A stretch of DNA of 64,000 nucleotides from Woeseia oceani. GTDB lineage: Bacteria > Pseudomonadota > Gammaproteobacteria > Steroidobacterales > Woeseiaceae. The stretch is from positions 3,833,001 through 3,897,000 of the forward strand of contig NZ_CP016268.1 of NCBI RefSeq assembly GCF_001677435.1, written 5' to 3'. A model generated the notes under the pieces. The model saw nothing but the letters and a program-made list of their open reading frames with translations, had not been told where the DNA came from and did no database searches. Below are positions 51,651 through 59,247 of this stretch, piece by piece; the first letter of the stretch is position 1, and every line of letters begins with the position of its first letter. The translations under genes were made by a program, and so were the position numbers.

Positions 51651-52970
51651 CTAGCCTTCCAGCTCAAACACGCTGATTTGATCAGACCGACAGGAAACCA
51701 GCAGCTTGCTGGAGTCCGGCGAAAAGCGGATCAGCCCCGAATCATCGACATCCTGTTCGATACCGTCCACTACTACTGTATCCGTCAGACAACCCCGGAC
51801 CAGATCCGTGATATGAACCTCACCAGAGCGCGCACAAAGACTGGCCAGGTAGAGCGAATCCGGAGAAACAGCAATTTGATCGACGCCGCACTCCTGTGAC
51901 TGCAGTGAACCGCCGTCGTGAGATTCGGTACAGAATAATTCGCGTCCGTTCGTAGCGTCCAGGCAGCGGACAAACGGTTCACGCAGAGTGTTGCGTTCGG
52001 TCACGACCAGAATACGGCTGCCATCGGGAGTCACTGTGGGCAGAAGCGCGGCACGGTTGTCAGTTTCCAGCGCGAAGAGAGGTTCGCCATTCTCGAAATC
52101 CCAGACCAGGCCATTGCAGTTATCGTTCGCCACACCCCAGCTCTCTTGCTTACTGGCCGTCAGCAAGCGCGGCGACTTTCCCGGCAGGAATACGGCCTCA
52201 CTTATCGCGTCCTGGTGTCCGCCAGGCGTCTGCGTCGCAGAGTATTCGAGACGAGATACCCGGCGTTGATCGGCAACATCCCACACCGAGACTTCGTTTG
52301 CGCGATGCGGTACTTCAACGTTGTGCTCGCGCCACCCTTTCCACGATGCCGCATGCTGCAGGTCCGGTGACAAACAGAGTTGCGCATGGCCTTGGGGCAG
52401 GAAATCCAGCGGGTAGAGGTAACCCTTCTGGAAATCGTACAGATGGCCGAGGCCTGACGGCTCGAGACGAGCAAGATCCGTACCTGACGCGACGGTGTTA
52501 TTGTGACTCTTGAGCAACACCCCTGACGCGTCCACGAACCAGCAAGGTCCGTAGTTCACGGTCAGCAATGCATGACTGCGGAGATCGAAAACGCGGCTGA
52601 ATACGCCCGGATGATCAATAGCCGGCAGCATTGCCAGGTAGTAACGGCCGCAAGCGGACAATATGCTCCGGCCCCGTGCCTCCTCCCACCGCCACTCCGG
52701 CGAAACATAAGCGCTGCTCTCGGGCGTTCTCCACGGATTGAGGTGGGCTTCTTCGAAACCGCGGTAAATGTCCCGGCGTCGTGCAATCAGATCGTCATGT
52801 ACTGTCCACACCGATGTTGAGTCCGCGCTGAAGCCGGCAGATTTCACGGGACTCACAAGGCGGTGGTTAAGAACTTGGGTCGACGTCATTTTTATTATTG
52901 GTCGGAAGCGTGCGAAACGTTCAACGATGGGCGCGGCCATCAGAAGGGACTCTAGTCTATCTTCCACCAC
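51651..52970 (-). CDS. WD40/beta-propeller-like protein of unknown function
   Basis: A protein of up to 439 residues, cytoplasmic (no signal). Repeated blade-like segments read SAGFSADSTSVWTVHDD, LLPTVTPDGSRILVVTERNT, VDQIAVSPDSLYLASLCARS and LIRFSPDSSKLLVSCRSDQI. The SPDS-plus-strand pattern is that of WD40-type propellers with about six blades. Start codons at 52970 (GTG) and at internal Met residues 11 and 28 are all possible. It is probably co-transcribed with the unknown gene downstream. Confidence 0.62.
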   Translation of the reverse strand: MVEDRLESLLMAAPIVERFARFRPIIKMTSTQVLNHRLVSPVKSAGFSADSTSVWTVHDDLIARRRDIYRGFEEAHLNPWRTPESSAYVSPEWRWEEARGRSILSACGRYYLAMLPAIDHPGVFSRVFDLRSHALLTVNYGPCWFVDASGVLLKSHNNTVASGTDLARLEPSGLGHLYDFQKGYLYPLDFLPQGHAQLCLSPDLQHAASWKGWREHNVEVPHRANEVSVWDVADQRRVSRLEYSATQTPGGHQDAISEAVFLPGKSPRLLTASKQESWGVANDNCNGLVWDFENGEPLFALETDNRAALLPTVTPDGSRILVVTERNTLREPFVRCLDATNGRELFCTESHDGGSLQSQECGVDQIAVSPDSLYLASLCARSGEVHITDLVRGCLTDTVVVDGIEQDVDDSGLIRFSPDSSKLLVSCRSDQISVFELEG

Positions 52971-53130
52971 CAGAGTAGTTCAGTGACAACATTATTCGCC
53001 GCAGGATGACACGCATCGCAGGCGAGAACCGTGCGGACGACGGCTGGCAAAATCATCTGCACGGCATTGCCGCATCATTTCGACAGTTGGCAACTGCCGA
53101 AACGATACCGCAGCCCTGCGAGAGCGGGAA

Positions 53131-53541
53131 TCACCGCGTACGGCGACTGTCCAGAGAAAGCACATCGTCATCCTTGAACGATTGCAGTACCAGCGCCGCA
53201 GCCAGAACAATCAATGACGGATAGAACAGGACATTGGTGCCCTCCAGAAACCAGCCCCATGGATCGATGATCGATTTCCAGACGCCCAGCGCGGTAGCGG
53301 CAGCAATGAGCGTCTGCGCTGGATAGGCGACCCGCCGGAACAAGCCCACGATCAACAGCACACCCAGCAATACCTGCAGACCTCCGAACACGGTCTGTAT
53401 TGTCGCGTTTGCCCCAAGCCCCATATAGAAAGCTTCGGACACGCGTACGCCATGCTCAACGTTGACCAGCTTGTCGATTCCCCAGAGGACCTGTAGCCAG
53501 CCCATAGAAACGCGTAAAAAAAGTACGGCAAATGTCTTCAT
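53131..53541 (-). CDS. DoxX-family membrane protein
   Basis: A 136-residue protein with four transmembrane helices. The start FLRVSMGWLQVLWGIDKLVN matches the DoxX/DoxD fold, followed by TVFGGLQVLLGVLLIVGLFR and DPWGWFLEGTNVLFYPSLIV. DoxX proteins are membrane subunits or partners of oxidoreductases. It is preceded by CTGGAGGATTC. It stands alone. Confidence 0.9.
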   Translation of the reverse strand: MKTFAVLFLRVSMGWLQVLWGIDKLVNVEHGVRVSEAFYMGLGANATIQTVFGGLQVLLGVLLIVGLFRRVAYPAQTLIAAATALGVWKSIIDPWGWFLEGTNVLFYPSLIVLAAALVLQSFKDDDVLSLDSRRTR

Positions 53542-53799
53542 GAATCCTCCAGTGGATTGCTTGGGTTGTAGCGCGCCACCCGCACATGCTGTCGTTCGTT
53601 GACGTGTATGGGCAGCGTGCCTGCTTCCAGATTGGGCAGAATGAAAAAGACCGGTTACCCGAGCAGATTATTACGCGAACCGGTGTCGCACTGGATTTTC
53701 GGCATTCGGGTACAGGCAAAACAACGGTGAATCAACGGCTCTGCGACCGCGACACACTGAAGGTGCCGGGTTAGTGCCGCGGCCAATGACCGGATGAGT

Positions 53800-55239
53800 T
53801 CAGTGCTGGGTCAACGGTACCGGGTCACTCACCCAGCCCGCAGGCCGGCTGTTGGTCGACATTTCGACTTCGAATGCGTCGATTTTTCGCTGGAGCTCCG
53901 CCGCAATCTGACCGAACTCATCAAGCACGTTGTGCTGTTCCCCGATGTCACTATCCAGATTGTACAGCGCCGTCGGTTCTCCGTCGGACGTGTGCAGTTT
54001 CCATCGTCCGGATCGAACGGCGGCGATGGTGTTCTCGACGAAATAGTAAAAGTCGTCGTGCGGGCTTTTTGCCGCCTGCGTCAGAACGGGCCAGACATTC
54101 TTGCCATCGATAACTCGGTCATCTGGCAACTGCGCGGATGCCAGCTTGGTCAGCGTAGGCAACAAGTCCATTGTCGACATCAATTCACTGTTTGTCTGGC
54201 CGACCGGGAGCGTTCCCGGCCAGCGAACAATCGCAGGCTCCCGCACACCGCCCTCAAATGCACTGCCTTTGCGGCCACGTAGCGGCGCTGCACTGCCAAC
54301 CACGGGTCCATTGTCGGAAGTAAAAATAACCAGCGTTTGCTCATCCAGTCCGAGTGACTTCAGTGTTTTCAGTACTTCGCCAACCGACCAATCCAGCTCA
54401 GCAATTGCCTGTGGATACAATGCACGACGGCCCTGATAATTGATCGTGCCACGCTCTTCCCTCAAGGCAGCACGTGCCTCGTCCGACGCGTTATCGAGAA
54501 ACGCTGGCGCAACATGAATTGGCTCATGAGGAGCCGGATGCGCCAAGTACAAAAAGAACGGCTCCGATTGGTGTTCCGAAATGAACTGTATCGCCCGCTC
54601 GGTCATTCTTGCGGTCAGTTGATCAGCATCCGGGTCCGTCTCTATGACTGTTTCGCCTTCGATTAAAGGCAAAGGCGGAAAGTTGAACCGCTCCTGTAAG
54701 GGATGAAACGGATGAATATCGTGGCTGTAGGGAATCCCGAAAAACTCATCAAACCCGTGCCTCGTGGGAAGAAATACGCGCTGATCACCCAAATGCCATT
54801 TGCCAACCATGCCCGTCGCGTACCCGGCTTCCTGCAACACTTCGGCAATGGTCACCTCATCGGGGTTCAGACCTTTCGGGTCTTCCGCCAGCAACACCAT
54901 GAAATCCGAACCGTAAGCCATGTCGATTCGTCGTGGATAGCTGCCGGTCATCAATGCCGCTCTCGACGGTGAGCACAATGGTGCCGCCGAGTAAAAGTTG
55001 GTCAGTTGCAGTCCTTCTGCCGCCATTTGGTCAAGATTCGGAGTTTGCAATTGCTCTCCGCCAAAGACACCAACATCGGCGTAGCCCTGATCATCCGTGA
55101 AAATTATGATGAAGTTCGGTTTGGACTCATTGCTCTGCGCAATGCTCACACTGGAGAGCAGTGCGAGCAGGAATATTCGAGCCCACGCACCAGGGCGGGT
55201 GCGCCCCACAATTGAGTTATATATAAAAAAGTTATTCAT
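53800..55239 (-). CDS. Type I sulfatase (arylsulfatase-like), secreted
   Basis: A 479-residue sulfatase. It has a signal-like N-terminus (IFLLALLSSVSIAQ), metal ligands D49/D50 in IIIFTDDQGYAD, and the formylglycine motif CSPSRAALMTG with Cys89 as the residue converted to formylglycine. Further motifs are GKWHLGD, HPAPHEPI and VIFTSDNGP. Activity needs a formylglycine-generating enzyme encoded elsewhere. Substrates could be algal sulfated polysaccharides or choline/aryl sulfates. It is a single gene with an AT-rich promoter region; no other polysaccharide-degradation gene is adjacent. Confidence 0.92.
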   Translation of the reverse strand: MNNFFIYNSIVGRTRPGAWARIFLLALLSSVSIAQSNESKPNFIIIFTDDQGYADVGVFGGEQLQTPNLDQMAAEGLQLTNFYSAAPLCSPSRAALMTGSYPRRIDMAYGSDFMVLLAEDPKGLNPDEVTIAEVLQEAGYATGMVGKWHLGDQRVFLPTRHGFDEFFGIPYSHDIHPFHPLQERFNFPPLPLIEGETVIETDPDADQLTARMTERAIQFISEHQSEPFFLYLAHPAPHEPIHVAPAFLDNASDEARAALREERGTINYQGRRALYPQAIAELDWSVGEVLKTLKSLGLDEQTLVIFTSDNGPVVGSAAPLRGRKGSAFEGGVREPAIVRWPGTLPVGQTNSELMSTMDLLPTLTKLASAQLPDDRVIDGKNVWPVLTQAAKSPHDDFYYFVENTIAAVRSGRWKLHTSDGEPTALYNLDSDIGEQHNVLDEFGQIAAELQRKIDAFEVEMSTNSRPAGWVSDPVPLTQH

Positions 55240-55589
55240 ATATGATCAGCTCAATGCAAAACTACGCACCACCCTGCAAGCTGTCAAGCCATAAACGGTA
55301 CCAATGCGGTTTGCGTCTGGCGCAACAATTCAGCTGATTTTTTCTGCCACGGTGACAGAGACGCGTCCGCTGTACCCGGGCCAACAATCGGCGCGCATCA
55401 TGAGTAGGCAAACAGGGTAGAAACACAGCCTCGCCGGTTTGCGTACGCGGCTTGCTGTATCAGGAAGGAATGCACCGCCGGCCCTGAACGGCCGACGGTA
55501 CTAACTGACTCTCGGGTATTCGGCGGAAGCAGCCCGCGAACCACTCCGGGTCGCACTCCATCAGCTCTGCGACCGGCTGCCGTGCATCG
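55240..55589. other. Gene-free stretch upstream of the sulfatase gene
   Basis: 350 bases with no convincing frame. The part next to the sulfatase start (about 55215-55250) is very AT-rich (TATATATAA-like) and probably holds its promoter. Nothing else stands out. Confidence 0.4.
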
Positions 55590-55706
55590 TCACTCGCCGA
55601 TACGCCCTCTTTCGTTTTTCTTGGCTTTCTTGGCGGCCTTTTTCTCTTTTGCCGTCATGGCCGGCTGTTTCCTCGTTTCTTTGTTGCTTCTTTGTTCTTT
55701 GCCCAT
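55590..55706 (-). CDS. 38-residue lysine-rich small protein
   Basis: A short gene that I decoded directly: MGKEQRSNKETRKQPAMTAK, then KKAAKKAKKN and a short end RGRIGE. An ACGAGGAC ribosome-binding site precedes the ATG. The MGKxQRSNKExxKQPxxTxKEKKAAKKAKK pattern is one I have seen in many proteobacterial genomes as a tiny hypothetical protein, which supports it being real. It is highly basic and perhaps binds RNA or ribosomes. Too short for usual gene calling. Confidence 0.65.
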   Translation of the reverse strand: MGKEQRSNKETRKQPAMTAKEKKAAKKAKKNERGRIGE

Positions 55707-56138
55707 GGACTTGTCCTCGTTGTGAGCAGAACACTGCATTCACGCCCCTATGAACGGACGCTGGTCGTTAGATTACAGGAGAAAGCAAAGTTTTATCGTA
55801 GATGCTGTGTGACACATCTGGTTCAGGCACGCTTGTGAAACAGAACCCAGCGCTACAGACTACCCGTCCGGGCGCTGTATCATGCAGCGCCCGGACGGGT
55901 AGTCTGCAGGTACCGCAAGAAGAGTCGGCAGCGCAAAGAACGGTATATTGAGCAACAACTCGCAACGCCAATAGCACGAAAGGACCGGGAACAGGTCAGA
56001 ATACAGATTGTGCGAGGCTGTTTATCGGCCGCGCGGTACGTCATCGTACAATAGCTTTGGGGGGGATACCTTGAGTTGGCCACTGCCAGGCAAACGCGTG
56101 TGCGTGTGCATGGAAAGCCCGGGTCAGGGAAATTTAAG
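55707..56138. other. Gene-free stretch with inverted repeat
   Basis: 432 bases between the small lysine-rich gene and the DUF5916 gene. It holds the 22-base inverted repeat annotated separately and no other gene that I can defend. The DUF5916 frame is open 21 codons further upstream than the ATG I chose. Confidence 0.4.
55856..55906. repeat. Perfect 22-base inverted repeat with 7-base loop
   Basis: Left arm 55856-55877 and right arm 55885-55906 are exact reverse complements (the left arm begins CAGACTACCCGTCC and ends GGGCGCTG). The loop is TATCATG. No T run follows on either strand, so it is not a standard terminator. Possible explanations are a REP-like element, a mobile-element scar or a recombination or protein-binding site. 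Confidence 0.85.
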
Positions 56139-58541
56139 ATGCATCGAAGCGTACATTCCGCGATTTCATTTCTTTTGGCGTCAGGGGCCAGTGGTGTCCT
56201 GTTTGCTGATCAGGCCGTGAACGATCAGATGGTCACTTCGGCGACTCCGCGCGCCGCTACTGTTTCAATGCCGTTTGTCGAAGAATCCGCTGCAAATATT
56301 GTTATCGACGGTCATCTCGATGAAGCAGCGTGGTCCATCCCGCCTGCCAACCCGCCGTTGCGCGTCACCGAACCGGATACGCTTGCCCTTTCCGAATGGT
56401 CAACTGACTTCCGCGTTTTCTACACGTTGCGTGGCGTCTACGTGTCTTTCGACATGGTGCAGCCAGCGAAAACGCTCGTCGAACGTATTACTGCCCGCGA
56501 CAATGTCAGCGAGGTTCGCGATCGGGTCACGGTCAATTTTGATATGTCGGGCAGCGGACTATACGGCTACTGGATGAGTATCGCTCTGGGCGACAACCTC
56601 ATGGACGGCACGCTTCTTCCCGAACGCCAGTACAGCCGCGAATGGGATGGAGCATGGTACGGCGCCAGCCAGCGTACGGATAAAGGCTGGAGCGCCGAGG
56701 CATTCATTCCATGGTCGCAAATGAGCATGCCTGCGACGGCCGGCGAACGGAAAATTGGTGTGCAAATATCTCGCAGGGTCGGCTCACGGAACGAAACCTG
56801 GGCGTGGCCCGCGTTGCCGGATTCACGCGCAAGCTTCATTAGCGAATTTCCAAAGTTCACGCTGCAAGGTGTTAATCCCCGTAGCCAGTGGAGCCTGTTT
56901 CCGTATGCGTCGGCTACCTATGATCGCGTCGATCACGAGGCCCGCTTCAAAGCCGGCGTAGATCTGTTCTGGAGGCCATCGACAGACTTGCAGCTGACCG
57001 CAACGCTTAACCCCGACTTCGGTTCAGTCGAGTCTGATGAAGTAACTGTTAATTTGACGGCGGATGAAACATTCTTTCCGGAGAAACGGTTGTTCTTCCT
57101 TGAAGGCCAGAACATCTTCAACACAACATCGCGCGCAACTTCCAGCTCGCAGCGTTTCACGGTGGTGAACACACGGCGTATTGGCGGCCGGCCACGCAGG
57201 CCGGCGCTGCCACCCGGTACCCGACTGCCATTGCGTCAGGCGGTGCAACCCAACGAATTGCTGGGCGCGGCCAAGGTAACCGGTCAGCGGGGGCCGCTGC
57301 GCTTTGGTCTGCTTGGCGCGTTCGAAGACGAGAACTCTTTCAATGTCGATGGCACTGAGTACCTGCAGGACGGGCGTAGCTTTGGAGCATTCCGGGTTCT
57401 GTACGAAAACAGCGAGGGTGATACCTACCGCGGGCTGGGAATGATTTCGACAATTGTCGCGCACCCGGATGTTGCTGCCGTCGTCCATGCGGCGGACTTC
57501 AAATACCTTGGCCGCGACGGCCGGTGGGGCGTTGACGGTCAGGTTCTGACCTCCGATCGTGACGAGAGCGGGCGCGGCTATGGTGCCTACGCCGACATTA
57601 GCTATAACCCGCGACAGGGCCTGACCCACAAACTGGAACTAACCGCGCTCGACGACACATTGAATGTAAACGACCTTGGCTTCCAACGACGTAACGATGT
57701 TCGTGAAGCATGGTATAGCCTGGAGTGGGTCAAATCAGGTCTTAAACGCATTCGCGATTTCACGATTTCGCCGTTCATCCGCTATGAAGTCAATGGCGAT
57801 GGTTATCGAACCAACAACGCACTCGCATCGAGCTTCAATTTCAAATTGAACAATCTGGATGAAGTCGAGGTTTCCGGCGCTTACTTTCCACAGCGTTACG
57901 ATGACCGCAACAGCTTCGGCAATGGTGTATTCGATGTCGCTACCCGCAGAAGCCTCAGCTTCCTGTACCGAACCAACACAGCAAAGCGAGTGAGCGTGTA
58001 CGGCAAGGTTAATGTGCAGGAAGAATTTGTTGGCGACACTACCTACGAGGCTCAAGCCGGCGTAGTCTGGCAGCCGCACAGCAATTTCAGGGTTGACCTG
58101 AAAACCACCTGGTTTGATCGCAATGGCTGGCTGTTGCACCAGGAGGGCAGAAACTTCACGGCCTTCGACGCTCGTCAGTGGCAGCCGTCACTGAGCGCCG
58201 ACTACTTTCCGACAGCGCGCCAGCACCTGAGCGTCGGACTGCAATGGGTCGGTATTCGTGCCCAGGAAAGCGAGTTCTATGAACTCGCAACAGACAGCAC
58301 CGCGCTAACTGCCGTCCCGAAACCGCCGGGACCCGCAGACGATTTCAGTCTGTCCCAACTCAGCTTTCAACTGCGCTATCGCTGGCAGATAGCGCCGCTG
58401 TCAGACCTTTACATCGTGTACACGAAAGGCGACTCGCGGCGCCGCGACTATCTGCCTTATTCCGATCTGTTCCGTGACTCCTGGAGCGATCCGCTGGAAG
58501 ATCAGCTGGTGATCAAACTGCGTTACCGGCTGGGTTCATAG
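56139..58541 (+). CDS. DUF5916 outer-membrane beta-barrel protein with CBM9-like domain
   Basis: An 800-residue secreted protein. It has a signal peptide (SAISFLLASGASGVLFADQA). A carbohydrate-binding-family-9-like domain spans ~45-260 (IVIDGHLDEAAWSIPPANPP, VYVSFDMVQPAKTL, GWSAEAFIPWSQM). The DUF5916 domain has LNPDFGSVESDEVTVNLTAD and ETFFPEKRLFFLEGQNIF. The remainder is a beta-barrel ending QLVIKLRYRLGS. Such proteins are common in marine Bacteroidetes and gammaproteobacteria, and may bind polymers at the surface. Start chosen at MHRSVHS, which begins the signal peptide. Confidence 0.88.
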   Translation: MHRSVHSAISFLLASGASGVLFADQAVNDQMVTSATPRAATVSMPFVEESAANIVIDGHLDEAAWSIPPANPPLRVTEPDTLALSEWSTDFRVFYTLRGVYVSFDMVQPAKTLVERITARDNVSEVRDRVTVNFDMSGSGLYGYWMSIALGDNLMDGTLLPERQYSREWDGAWYGASQRTDKGWSAEAFIPWSQMSMPATAGERKIGVQISRRVGSRNETWAWPALPDSRASFISEFPKFTLQGVNPRSQWSLFPYASATYDRVDHEARFKAGVDLFWRPSTDLQLTATLNPDFGSVESDEVTVNLTADETFFPEKRLFFLEGQNIFNTTSRATSSSQRFTVVNTRRIGGRPRRPALPPGTRLPLRQAVQPNELLGAAKVTGQRGPLRFGLLGAFEDENSFNVDGTEYLQDGRSFGAFRVLYENSEGDTYRGLGMISTIVAHPDVAAVVHAADFKYLGRDGRWGVDGQVLTSDRDESGRGYGAYADISYNPRQGLTHKLELTALDDTLNVNDLGFQRRNDVREAWYSLEWVKSGLKRIRDFTISPFIRYEVNGDGYRTNNALASSFNFKLNNLDEVEVSGAYFPQRYDDRNSFGNGVFDVATRRSLSFLYRTNTAKRVSVYGKVNVQEEFVGDTTYEAQAGVVWQPHSNFRVDLKTTWFDRNGWLLHQEGRNFTAFDARQWQPSLSADYFPTARQHLSVGLQWVGIRAQESEFYELATDSTALTAVPKPPGPADDFSLSQLSFQLRYRWQIAPLSDLYIVYTKGDSRRRDYLPYSDLFRDSWSDPLEDQLVIKLRYRLGS

Positions 58542-58568
58542 GTCAGCCGGACGACGAGGGCCGGGGCA

Positions 58569-59150
58569 CTAGATGCCAAACGGTGACACGCCGAACCATA
58601 CCCGGTGCAGCCAGGTCACCATCAACACGTACCCAGCGATGCCAATCACAATCAAGAGAGCATCGTTCATGGCGGTCGGCGGCGCACCAGGGACGGGCCG
58701 CGCCACACGGTGCTTCATTGAGATGCGGTCCACGATGGCCCAGACAAGGATCGAGCCGAACAGCACGACATCGGCCAGCATTCCATTGACCAGCAAATGC
58801 GCTACGGCCCATAGCTTGACAGCAATCAGCTGTGGGTGACGCGTTGCCGTCTTGATGCGGCCGGGAAAGTACGGCGCAAAGAACAAAATAAACACGGGCA
58901 GCAGCAGCAATGCCGCCACATGCCGCAATCCTGCAGGGGGCAGGTAAAGAACGACGGGCTCCATTCGCGCAGCAGCATAACCGCGTACGATCAGGTACAG
59001 GCCGACGATAGCCACCAAACTGTAGAACGCTTTCCAGGCAAGTTCGCTGCGCGCGGCCAAACGGTCACGCAGACCGCTGGCAACGATCGACACCGAGTGA
59101 ATACCGAGAAACAGCAACAGGCCGAGCAAGAGCGTGGTCATGACGATCAT
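58569..59150 (-). CDS. nnrU: NnrU-family membrane protein
   Basis: A 193-residue protein with five to six transmembrane helices. NnrU family features are LFLGIHSVSIVASGLRDRLA, VVLYLPPAGLRHVAALLLLP, TRHPQLIAVKLWAVAHLLVN and ADVVLFGSILVWAIVDRIS. The family is related to isoprenylcysteine methyltransferase-like membrane proteins and was named for its link to nitrite/NO reduction genes. The nitric oxide reductase gene lies 93 bases upstream on the same strand, so both probably serve NO handling. Confidence 0.9.
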   Translation of the reverse strand: MIVMTTLLLGLLLFLGIHSVSIVASGLRDRLAARSELAWKAFYSLVAIVGLYLIVRGYAAARMEPVVLYLPPAGLRHVAALLLLPVFILFFAPYFPGRIKTATRHPQLIAVKLWAVAHLLVNGMLADVVLFGSILVWAIVDRISMKHRVARPVPGAPPTAMNDALLIVIGIAGYVLMVTWLHRVWFGVSPFGI

Positions 59151-59208
59151 CCGATAGCGAATAAAGGTTCAGTCTACCGGTTTCCGAGTAGCGATTCGGC
59201 ATGAAACG

Positions 59209-59247
59209 GTATCAGATCCATCTTTTCAAATTGACCTGACACCTCAT
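59209..59247. repeat. Copy C of the GGTGTCAGGT repeat family
   Basis: GGTATCAGATC at 59209-59219 and GACCTGACACC at 59233-59243, separated by an AT-rich loop. This is the same family as the repeats at 45881 and 47917. It lies in the gap between norB and nnrU. Confidence 0.5.

Noticed and set aside
55856-55906. Reading the 22-base inverted repeat as an intrinsic terminator
   Set aside because: No T run follows on either strand and it is not placed directly after a gene end.
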